DNA of 23,771 nucleotides from positions 1 through 23,771 of the forward strand of contig QXVZ01003227.1 in NCBI GenBank assembly GCA_008931825.1, in the 5' to 3' direction. Positions 12,400-23,031 of this stretch are shown piece by piece (within the stretch, counting starts at the first letter, position 1; the number at the start of each line of letters is the position of its first letter). Under the pieces are notes generated by a model that saw only the letters and a program-made list of their open reading frames with translations, did not search any database and was not told the DNA's origin. This DNA is from Phallusia fumigata. Lineage: Eukaryota > Chordata > Ascidiacea > Phlebobranchia > Ascidiidae. A program made the translations under genes and the position numbers.

Positions 12400-12830
12400 A
12401 TCGCCGCTAAACTTCACATGACCCAACGAAATAGTGCAAGTTCGCATGGGTAAACAGTCTGTAATGACGCAGCGTTTGGTTTCTCCCGATACCGGAAAAT
12501 AGCTGCAGAACGAGAAGCGTGAAAATGACCCCGGTTTGCTTGGAAGGCGCCAACACGACGAGTTTGGGTGATTTCGTGAGCGTCGATGGCAATTAGCGCT
12601 GCACCTGCCCTTCTTTCGCCAGCTAGCAAGAAACCGCGATTGCTCCGATGTCAGTTCACTGAGTGGCGATACTCTGACGTCACGCACTGCCGTCGTGCGT
12701 CCCCGCATCCAACGGAGAAGGCGCTTTAGTTGCCGCCTTCGTATTTTCTTATTGTTGATCATTTTTAATTACGGAAACAATTGTAATCGCACACTACGTA
12801 CGTTGTGACGTCACCAAGTCGCTGTTCTGT
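12400..12830. promoter_or_regulatory. CpG-rich segment with two CRE octamers upstream of LRR gene 2
   Basis: This stretch is visibly richer in GC and CpG than its surroundings and has two perfect TGACGTCA palindromes, at 12675-12682 and 12806-12813, the nearer about 235 bp before the LRR gene 2 ATG. A promoter-proximal role is inferred. Several minus-strand frames are open through 12304-12762, but none begins with a convincing start or shows a known domain. Confidence 0.35.
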
Positions 12831-13047
12831 TGCGCAAAAATACTCGAACTGCTGCCAGACTTTTTTTAATATGCATGCCTTTTGGTTTGGACACTTTAAA
12901 AGACACATACGTGAAACCTATGGCCTAGTGTTTTATACAGGTGCCGATTGCACCGACGTGAACGGAAACTAATGATAAGAGAAAGTTGCAGGGAAATGAA
13001 AAAATAGATTACGGACAGAATTCGTGTTTAATGCACCAAGGTACAAA

Positions 13048-14259
13048 ATGTGGACTTTGTTAGGTTGTTTGTTTCTTTTGCAAGTGTCAGCGAGGCCCAC
13101 AACTGTAACCTCACCAGCGCAACTTCAGACTCAAGCAGATCACGGGCAACCGCCCTCTACACCATCAGGTCAAGGTACAACAGACTCGCTTTTAACGCAG
13201 ACCCCTGTGGGTTTATCTGACTGTCCTCAAAAATGCCACTGCTACGCAATCACGATTGTAGATTGCAGTCGCACAAACTTGACAGGCCTTCTTACGGATA
13301 ATTTATGTTCAAATCAGACCTTTGCAGAAAGTAATGGATTTTCGCCTAAGCAGCTGCACTTAGGCTTCAACAACATCTCTACCATACCTGACAACGCTTT
13401 TCTAGTCAGCGGGCGCAACTTGGAAAACCTGTACCTTCAAAACAACGCGATCGCCGTCGTTCGGCCAAACGCATTTCGCGGAATGATGAAACTGAAATAT
13501 TTGGACGTCAGTCACAACCTCGTTAGTACGCTCATCCACATTATCACGTCATCAGTGAACAGCACCATTTCCTGCCGCAACCAGTCCGTGTTTGCACCTC
13601 TCCGTGACAGCCTATTGTCCCTGCAGTTATCTTATAACCAGATCTCGGCAATCCCGGATGAATCCTTCGTCAAGTTTCGGCGCTTGGAAGTTCTGTCGCT
13701 TAGCAACAACCAAATTAACTGGATCGGTCGTCACGCTTTTGCCGACCTGCATAACTTGAAAACCCTTGTGTTACGGGCGAACCCGTTGGGACCTGTCACA
13801 GTGCAGAACATTGGAAGCATTTTGAGTTATTTTTCGACCGGGATTGCTGCACCTTTCAACGACGCCAAGGCACAAAAGTTTTGCTCCAGTATTTTTCTCA
13901 ACGTTTCTGTCAATGAAAATGATAAACTAAATGTGCTAGACTTGGGGGAAACAAATTTGCGCGCAATTCCCCCTTTGCTGCCTGTTTCGCTTAGAATCCT
14001 GATGCTGGACGGCAACAAAATAACGGAAATTGCGCCATCAGCTTTTAGAAACACTCCCGATTTGCAAGTGTTATATTTGGCAAATAACCAAATTCGTATT
14101 CTACCTGACGGGGTTTTCAGGACCAGCTATCAATTGCATCTGTTGGATATGTCCAGAAACAAGCTGGAGAATTTGACGGCAAACGTGTTTTGTGGACTCA
14201 CTAATCTTCAGATTCTTCGATTGTACAAAAATCCCACACTACGTTCTATTCCACCTAAG
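13048..14259 (+). CDS. LRR gene 2 exon 1: signal peptide, LRRNT, LRR array
   Basis: 404 codons, ending IPPK|gtatga in phase 0. Only this copy carries the start codon and signal peptide. It includes repeats such as LEVLSLSNNQINWIGRHAF and LQVLYLANNQIRILPDGVF. Confidence 0.9.
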
Positions 14260-17200
14260 GTATGATATTTCACACCNTTCTTTTGCAAGTGTCAGCGAGG
14301 CCCACAACCGTAACCTCACCAGCGCAACTTCAGACTCAAGCAGATCACGGGCAACCGCTCTCTACACCATCAGGTCAAGGTACAACAAACCCGCTTTTAA
14401 CGCAGACCCCTGTGGGTTTATCTGACTGTCCTCAAAAATGCCACTGCTACGCAATCACGATTGTAGATTGCAGCCGCGCAAACTTGACAGACCTTCTTAC
14501 GGATAATTTACGTTCAAATCAGACCATTGCAGAAAGTAATGGATTTTCGCCTAAACAGCTGCACTTAGGCTTCAACAACATCTCTACCATACCTGACAAC
14601 GCTTTTCTAATCGGCGGGCGCAACTTGGAAAACCTGTACCTTCAAAACAACGCGATCGCCGTCGTTCGGCCAAACGCATTCCGCGGAATGATGAAACTGA
14701 AATATTTGGACGTCAGTCACAACCTCGTTAGTACGCTCATCCACATTATCACGTCATCAGTGAACAGCACCATTTCCTGCCGCAACCAGTCCGTGTTTGC
14801 ACCTCTCCGTGACAGCCTATTGTCCCTGCAGTTATCTTATAACCAGATCTCGGCAATCCCGGATGAATCCTTCGTCAAGTTTCGGCGCTTGGAAGTTCTG
14901 TCGCTTAGCAACAACCAAATTAACTGGATCGGTCGTCACGCTTTTGCCGACCTGCATAACTTAAAAACCCTTGTGTTACGGGCGAACCCGTTGGGACCTG
15001 TCACAGTGCAGAACATTGGAAGCATTTTGAGTTATTTTTCGACCGGGATTGCTGCACCTTTCAACGACGCCAAGGCACAAAAGTTTTGCTCCAGTATTTT
15101 TCTCAACGTTTCTGTCAATGAAAATGATAAACTAAATGTGCTAGACTTGGGGGAAACAAATTTGCGCGCAATTCCCCCTTTGCTGCCTGTTTCGCTTAGA
15201 ATCCTGATGCTGGACGGCAACAAAATAACGGAAATTGCGCCATCAGCTTTTAGAAACACTCCCGATTTGCAAGTGTTGTATTTGGCAAATAACCAAATTC
15301 GTATTCTACCTGACGGGGTTTTCAGAACCAGCTATCAATTGCATCTGTTGGATATGTCCAGAAACAAGCTGGAGAATTTGACGGCAAACGTGTTTTGTGG
15401 ACTCACTAATCTTCAGATTCTTCGATTGTACAAAAATCCCACACTACGTTCTATTCCACCTAAGGTATGATATTTCACACCTTTTCATTCAGTTTAAATA
15501 ACTGTCTCTCTGTGATCCGTCACGTTCCGAATTCTTGCTGCTTTAACGACGTTTTTCTTGTTGCAGTTAAGGAAGCAGTGTTTAATGTCGTTTAAACCAG
15601 AGCTTTCCAAACCTTTTGGTCTTCGACACCTTTTAATTTCTACAATTTTTCTACGACGCCTAACGTTTGATGGAAAAAAGCAGTACAAAGCATACCATTT
15701 GTAGAAAGAGTACTACTGGAAAGAAAAATCAAACATTAGTTTACTTTGCGCAGTTTCAACATGACAATATCAGAAAACTTCAAACAGTATCGAGGCAAAT
15801 GCTCAAAAAGACAGCGATTACGACCATTTTGGCGATGTTGTTGTAATCGCGGCCCACAAAGTTCTTTGCATGACCCACTTAAGGGTCGCGACCCCTAGTT
15901 TGGGAAGCTCTGGTTTACACAAACAAGGCATATCAAAAGTACATTACTAAACATTGCGAAAACAGCTAATTCAAATCTGGCGATTTTTCGCACAGAATGT
16001 AACGTTCATGGCTTCACTTGTTTGGTAAGGCAACGTAAAAAAGGAAACAAAACTATGCTCAATTATTTTTGTTTAGATTTTCTCAGGTACGATACGTTTA
16101 TCGGCTTTGTATCTGCATGACTGCGGCATTCGCGATCTACCGATGGGACCCTGGATTCATCGACTTGTTGGTTTGTGGCTTTACGGAAATCCTCTTGATT
16201 GCAGTTGTTCGACTTTGGTCCCTATTCTCAGCGAGTTACGTTATCCGGGAAACAAAGCACTTCGTCTGGACCCGTACAGGTAAAAACATCCTACAAATAC
16301 TTCTTGCAGGGGATTCAAAAGTCAAGTGCCATGGAATTTTGTTTGCATAGTTTCTACTATTGTTTCTCTTTCTGCAGTGGTATAGCCGGGATCTTTACAG
16401 TAAATTAAACCGAACACTTTTACAATTTCGTGCAGATCTTTCGAGCCATAAGATAGGTGTATGGTGTGAAATGCGGCTTAAATGTGAGTCAAAATTTGCG
16501 GTTTCAGTCCTTCTAAATTCACAAAGGAATGGTTTAATTAGTTGTTTTCTTAAGTCACAGTTTGGTGTTGGCACTGACAAATAACAACACCGACTTCACT
16601 TAGTTTACTTAGATACTCTCCCATGCATAATCAATAAAAATGTAAACAACCTACAAAGCGTTAATTGGTCAAGAATTTTCTGCATCTTAAAGAAGAGGAA
16701 TCTGCTGTGCAGTCCCAGCAACGAATACACTTTTTTACAGAGACCACGTATGGGACGACGTGGAGACATGGCCACACCAGCGACCAAGCCACACACAGTG
16801 TTCATCACCATCACATCTGACAGGACTCTTTGTCAAAGACATCTCACTTTACCGCATGTCATGCTCGGTTCAGGTACGAAAGGTTGAAAAATACCGTCAC
16901 TGAGTTGAGTTGAGTTTATTTCGCTTGGTGACAGAAATCGTAGCGACACAATTGCCTTAAAAGAATCACCAAGCCGGAAATAGCTGCGCAACGTAAAAAG
17001 AAACGTTATGGAGCGTGAAAAAGTGAAGGGCACAATTGGTGGATCAAGATGATACCCGCTGCAGCTACACCGTAATAATAAGGCGTTATGTGGTGGGGGC
17101 TCAGAGCAGAGGGTGAGTTGGGCGCAAAGAGAGAATCAAGACTAGGGGGGTTAATAGGAAATGTTCTCAATAAAAATACACGTTTTATTCTCAACGACCA

Positions 17201-18562
17201 TCCGGTTTAAAGCAAAGGGGTAAGAATGGGTTCCATGATCTTCAGCGGACTACATTGCTGGAGTAGTTGGCGTGCAAGACATCGCATACTTTTAGCATGA
17301 AAAAACAATTTGTTCACGCAGTAAAGTTCGCCAAGCAAGTCAGCAACTGTTGATATTTATAGGTACGGGATTAGTATTTGTGAACGTTTAACGATTTGTA
17401 AAATGTTATGGTGCTTAGGGCAAGTTGGCCAAGCCCAAAAACATGTTTTTAACCAGGGTCATAAGTTTCATAATAACGTTCAAGTGCCGCAGAAACATCA
17501 TTTAAATCCCGAATGCAATAAACGCTGCATTATTTGGTTTACTTATTATCATAGAATGCTGATTTTGTTTATCAATTGTTCAACCTAGTGGTTCTGAAAT
17601 TGTGGTCCGCGCTCCGCGGTCCTTTAGGCGCCCGTAAAGGGATTTTATGGGGGAACGAAATGTTTCTTCCTTAATCGTTGCTATATTGCGTGGTCACTGA
17701 TATATTTCGTATGTACGTTTGACGTACAACGTTGATTGCTCCCGTTTAGTGGCACCACCACACAATGCTGCTTTGATATCACAGCTAACGATTGATGTAG
17801 TTGTGGCACACCCAGTGTTTTGGTGAATTGCAATCGACTGAAGATATAATTTAGGTTAAATTCCAGTTAACCGCGAACCATTGAAAACATTGCAAAGGGA
17901 CCCTTATGTAGAAAAAATAGGTTTGAGAATCTCTAGTACAACCGTTCTGTTTGCAATCTATTTTAACAAAAACTGGTTGTATTAAAATACAGGAGTGGGA
18001 CTTGGCCACACGCTACAAACGCCTGGCCATCGCCAAGGATCCAACTTACAAAGACCCTGATGACTACGACGACTCCTACTACTACACAAAAGTGGACAGC
18101 ACAATGTCCAATCAATATGACACTGGAATGGACGACTACCCTGCACACGCGGCTCCAAATCCTGTTGCAATATCCATGGAAGATCACGAAAATCTGGCGA
18201 CGTCAAACCAAAGAAACAAATCGTCTTTTTGGGTGATAGAAGTCCCACTGTCTGAAAACGCTGACTTGACAAATCTGAGAGAATCGAATGATTACAATTT
18301 TCCCGGTGAAAGTGAGGAAGCGTATTCCGGGGATTTGCCTGCCGCTGTAGATTTTGAGAACGATGTCGCATTGTTGCTGGATGAAGAAGATGCGCTTGTT
18401 TACAGGAAAAAAAGTCAAGAGACGGACCTCACAAACGAGTGGTTGGCTTATTATGAGCACGTGATACCTGACGACAACATCCGGGACATAGCCACCGATT
18501 TTGGAACCTATGAGGATGATTACGAATTCGTACAAACTGGACGCAAAGTAGACATATTCTAA
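13048..18562 (+). CDS. Secreted LRR protein with acidic Tyr-rich C-terminus, 4 exons
   Basis: Spliced CDS: 13048-14259, 16077-16279, 16741-16873 and 17993-18562, giving 705 aa with GT..AG junctions and matching phases (0, 2, 0). Residues 1-14 form a signal peptide (MWTLLGCLFLLQVSA). A Thr/Gln/Pro-rich linker follows, then LRRNT (Cys59, 63, 65, 73), about ten LRRs, and LRRCT (Cys446, 448, 492, 513; core CSSPSHLTGLFVKD). The last 189 residues (517-705) are acidic with Tyr clusters (DPDDYDDSYYYT; YEDDYEF) and contain no hydrophobic segment, so the product should be secreted unless a TM exon was missed. Tyr in acidic context suits sulfation, as in some small LRR proteoglycans; that is inference. 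The ATG at 13048 is the first in frame after a stop at 12997. Most of exon 1 is duplicated (see 13073-15481). No ortholog assigned. Confidence 0.87.
14277..14277. other. Assembly gap (single N)
   Basis: A single N joins the start of intron 1 directly to the middle of exon 1 again. This is not a splice-compatible structure, which supports an artificial join. Confidence 0.93.
14278..15464 (+). CDS. LRR gene 2 exon 1, second copy (no start codon)
   Basis: Matches 13073-14259 at a constant offset of 1205 with no indel. It begins at the N inside the signal-peptide coding sequence, so it has neither a start nor an acceptor of its own. This copy is contiguous with the intron leading to exon 2. It carries nine amino-acid differences from copy 1, all in the first 121 residues. 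Probably the alternative allele. Confidence 0.85.
15598..15912. mobile_element. hAT-type MITE in LRR gene 2 intron 1
   Basis: Terminal inverted repeats CAGAGCTTTCCAAAC (left) and CAGAGCTTCCCAAAC (right, reverse complement) bound 315 bp. They are flanked by an 8-bp target-site duplication, gtttaaac (15590-15597) and gtttacac (15913-15920), with one mismatch. An 8-bp duplication and CAG-type ends are the hAT superfamily signature. There is no transposase frame, so it is non-autonomous. Confidence 0.82.
16077..16279 (+). CDS. LRR gene 2 exon 2: last LRR and start of LRRCT
   Basis: Acceptor ttttgtttag|ATTTTC gives phase 0 and restores the repeat across the junction (RSIPPK|IFSGTIRLSALYL). The LRRCT motif GNPLDCSC follows. 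Donor is CCGTACAG|gtaaaa, phase 2. A longer open frame overlapping this exon is a shadow. Confidence 0.87.
16741..16873 (+). CDS. LRR gene 2 exon 3: second half of LRRCT
   Basis: Acceptor cttttttacag|AGACC completes an Arg codon. It encodes the classic LRRCT ending QCSSPSHLTGLFVKDISL plus the final Cys. Donor is TTCAG|gtacga at 16874, phase 0. The exon is short and shows no long open frame of its own. Confidence 0.85.
16874..17585 (+). other. LRR gene 2 intron 3, part left of the MITE
   Basis: I searched this for an exon encoding a TM helix and found none with usable splice sites. It has a short TTGAG run (about 16905) and G-rich sequence near 17090-17160, otherwise nothing recognisable. Confidence 0.5.
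17586..17935. mobile_element. hAT-type MITE in LRR gene 2 intron 3
   Basis: Ends TAGTGGTTCTGAAAT and, on the other strand, TAGAGATTCTCAAAC, with an 8-bp target-site duplication gttcaacc (17578-17585) and gtacaacc (17936-17943), one mismatch. It is 350 bp without a transposase. Its right end lies only 58 bp before exon 4. Confidence 0.78.
17993..18562 (+). CDS. LRR gene 2 exon 4: acidic Tyr-rich C-terminal region
   Basis: Acceptor aaaatacag|GAGTGG, phase 0; 189 codons and TAA. Begins EWDLATRYKRLAIAKDPTYK, then repeated Asp/Glu/Tyr clusters, with many Asn/Ser and no TM or known domain. The basic start (RYKR) would also suit the inner face of a membrane if an unseen TM exon existed in intron 3; I looked and found none. 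Confidence 0.82.
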   Translation, partial: EWDLATRYKRLAIAKDPTYKDPDDYDDSYYYTKVDSTMSNQYDTGMDDYPAHAAPNPVAISMEDHENLATSNQRNKSSFWVIEVPLSENADLTNLRESNDYNFPGESEEAYSGDLPAAVDFENDVALLLDEEDALVYRKKSQETDLTNEWLAYYEHVIPDDNIRDIATDFGTYEDDYEFVQTGRKVDIF

Positions 18563-18825
18563 AGCTTATTTGAACAACCTACATATATCTGCTCAGCTTT
18601 GCGATAAAAGAAATCAGAGCAATATTGACACACTACGTTGGCAAACCTGAAGTAATAATGGAAAAGAACCAAGTGCTTCTACCGCAATAGTAAACACCGT
18701 TGAGTAGCATTTTTAAAGTCAATAGAATTTGTTTTTAAAATTATCAAACCTTTATATCTATAAAATCATTCTGATACACAAACCCTAGCTGGAATTGTGA
18801 AATAATCCCCCTTTAACTTATTGGT

Positions 18826-18831
18826 AATAAA
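18826..18831 (+). terminator. Polyadenylation signal of LRR gene 2
   Basis: AATAAA about 265 bp after the TAA at 18562, the first perfect hexamer I see on this strand downstream of the gene. Confidence 0.5.
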
Positions 18832-19090
18832 CAACATGTCACGGATGCAATGGTGGAACCTAATGTTTAAATTTAAATGAATTGTTTTTTATTATCCGGC
18901 AATTTTATTCATTGCCAATACAGTACTTCTTTGCAGCATTTTTTGTTTTTTCACCTGCCATCTAGTTTGTAAGGTTTAATTCTGCTGGGCAACCCAACAG
19001 GGGCGACCCAATAGGAAAGTATTTGCTGGTAGATGTAGACAAGTACAGCAAGACAACCTGAATAGAACAAGATGACAGGTAACACAGAAC

Positions 19091-19096
19091 TTTATT
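19091..19096 (-). terminator. Polyadenylation signal of BECN1
   Basis: TTTATT on the plus strand reads AATAAA on the minus strand, 150 bp past the BECN1 stop. It leaves about 260 bp to the hexamer of the convergent LRR gene. Confidence 0.55.
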
Positions 19097-19245
19097 GCAC
19101 AGGCAATATCCGATATACGAAAAGGATTTTCGCAATACAAACCAGCTGTTTAAACCAAACGTTGGGCCAGCCCATCAAGCGTTGACCTGTTTGGGTGAAA
19201 TCCAATGATAGAATTCACAGTGGATACAATTTTCGAGGTGAGAAC

Positions 19246-22022
<2,777 letters not shown>

Positions 22023-22029
22023 ACCCAAG

Positions 22030-22045
22030 TCTAAATTTAGGAATA
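22030..22045 (-). promoter_or_regulatory. Splice acceptor just before the BECN1 ATG
   Basis: The minus strand reads attcctaaatttag|ACTTGGGT then ATG: a pyrimidine-rich acceptor whose AG is only 8 nt before the start codon. It could take a distant 5' noncoding exon, or, if this is a tunicate, a trans-spliced leader. Tunicates are known to use spliced-leader trans-splicing; its use here is inference. Confidence 0.4.
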
Positions 22046-22062
22046 AAACTACATCAAAACAA

Positions 22063-22063
22063 N
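22063..22063. other. Assembly gap (single N)
   Basis: Single N between the identical 36-bp units. The BECN1 coding sequence starts 41 bp away and is not interrupted. Confidence 0.93.
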
Positions 22064-22099
22064 AAGTCTAAATTTAGGAATAAAACTACATCAAAACAA

Positions 22100-22363
22100 C
22101 AGTTTTCTTGCACAGAACAACCGCTAGCTGGGCAAAACTGCTATTTGTCAACAAACTTGTTCCCCTCATCCGATAGTTTACAGTCAATCAGCATAGAATA
22201 TTTACAAGAAAATAAAACTCGAAAACGCAAATTTCACCTTTAGCTACAAGTCAACATAGACACATTAATTGGTATTGCATTTTGTCATTAGAAATTCACA
22301 ATAAATTATTACAGTACTTATGGCTAGGTGCTCTTTCACACTAAAAATCGACTTGCCATATAT
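22100..22363. promoter_or_regulatory. Upstream region of BECN1
   Basis: About 260 bp of AT-rich DNA between the duplication and the first transposon end. It should hold the BECN1 promoter or first noncoding exon by position, but I see no TATA box or other definite element. Confidence 0.3.
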
Positions 22364-22744
22364 CAGGGGTGGGCAAACTTGTTTAATGGAAGAGTCACTT
22401 GAGGAAAACCACCAACACCAGCGAGCCGCAAAATCAGTTCGTACAGTAGTGTCAATACAGATACATTAAGCAACAGTTATAGAAACAGCACAAACACAAA
22501 ATTTATCAATATAAGGTTTCAAAACCTGGACAATGTGTCGCTAAAGCTGTTCGAATTAGTTCTAAAAGTGTTCATTTGAATGTTACATCGCAGTGGGAAT
22601 AACTCTATTGATACATGAAATACACTTTAAATGTGAGGTAACAACTCTCTGTTAATTTGAGACATTACTATTCAGCTAGAAGAACCACGAAAAACATGCC
22701 GGCGAGACGCATGCGGCTCGAGAGCCGCGGTTTGCCCACCGTAC
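22364..22744. mobile_element. hAT-like MITE upstream of BECN1
   Basis: Left end CAGGGGTGGGCAAAC and right end, reverse complement, GGTGGGCAAACCGCGGCTCTC share GGTGGGCAAAC. GCCGC-rich subterminal sequence lies inside both (cgagccgc; gagccgcgg). CAGGGGTGGGCAAAC is a familiar hAT terminal type. The outermost bases of the right end are degraded and I cannot find a convincing 8-bp duplication, so the right boundary is approximate. Confidence 0.65.
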
Positions 22745-22774
22745 ATTTTCAGGACGTTTAATTCGGAACGGTAT

Positions 22775-22948
22775 CGCCAACAAGAATGGCAACACGGTAC
22801 GGCACGCATTGAGTTGTGCGTGCCGCGTACATCGTTACGAAGGGGGTACCGTACCACCGTATCGTACCTTTTGATGATTTTTGTTGCGTACCGTACCTTT
22901 TAACGATATTTGCTGCGTACCTTACCGTACTGTCATTCTTGATCGCCA
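22775..22948. repeat. Inverted-repeat element built on GTACGGTAC
   Basis: 22775-22807 and 22915-22948 are imperfect inverted repeats (left caagaatggcaacacggtac; right, reverse complement, caagaatgacagtacggtaa). Between them lie further GTAC palindromes and an imperfect 29-bp direct repeat beginning at 22864 and 22893. There is no coding content. It looks like a small foldback or MITE. Confidence 0.5.
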
Positions 22949-23031
22949 AAGTAAGCTTAATATGGTCTAATTCTAGGCTTCAAACCTTGCAAACCACTTG
23001 CAACCAACTAAAGTTGTCCAGTGAATAAGGA

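Larger units (their letters stand above)
6716..13047. other. Intergenic region between the divergent LRR genes
   Basis: About 6.3 kb between the two divergent starts. All open frames are short (up to about 150 codons), lack splice context and match nothing I recognise. No tRNA, rRNA or clear transposon was seen. It is locally heterogeneous: 7.8-8.7 kb and 12.4-12.8 kb are richer in CpG than the rest. It presumably carries the control regions of both LRR genes. Confidence 0.6.
13073..15481. repeat. Direct duplication (1204 bp) around the N at 14277
   Basis: 13073-14276 is repeated as 14278-15481 at an exact offset of 1205 bp without indels. Both units end in the same intron sequence (gtatgatatttcacacc), the first running straight into the N. 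The pattern is that of two overlapping contig ends, or two alleles, placed in tandem. Confidence 0.95.
22027..22099. repeat. 36-bp perfect direct duplication around the N at 22063
   Basis: 22027-22062 and 22064-22099 are identical, separated only by the N. This is the same signature as at 4529 and 14277, with a shorter overlap. It duplicates the splice acceptor region next to the BECN1 start. Confidence 0.95.

Noticed and set aside
13048..15464. Real tandem duplication of LRR gene 2 exon 1 giving a double-length receptor
   Set aside because: The second copy starts at an N inside the signal-peptide coding sequence, with no acceptor of its own; an uncollapsed overlap explains it better.
16069..16350. 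93-codon hydrophobic open frame as a membrane protein
   Set aside because: It overlaps LRR gene 2 exon 2 in another frame; the frame starting at 16077 encodes the expected LRR and NPLDCSC cap.
16360..16584. Open frame beginning with WYSRDLYSKLNRT as exon 3 of LRR gene 2
   Set aside because: Its best acceptor (ctgcag at 16379) is out of phase with exon 2. The short exon at 16741-16873 instead completes the LRRCT in the right phase with canonical cysteines.
17951..17992. Upstream ATG making 17951-18562 a separate gene
   Set aside because: The frame crosses a good acceptor at 17992, and the phase fits the preceding LRRCT exon, so it is the last exon of LRR gene 2.
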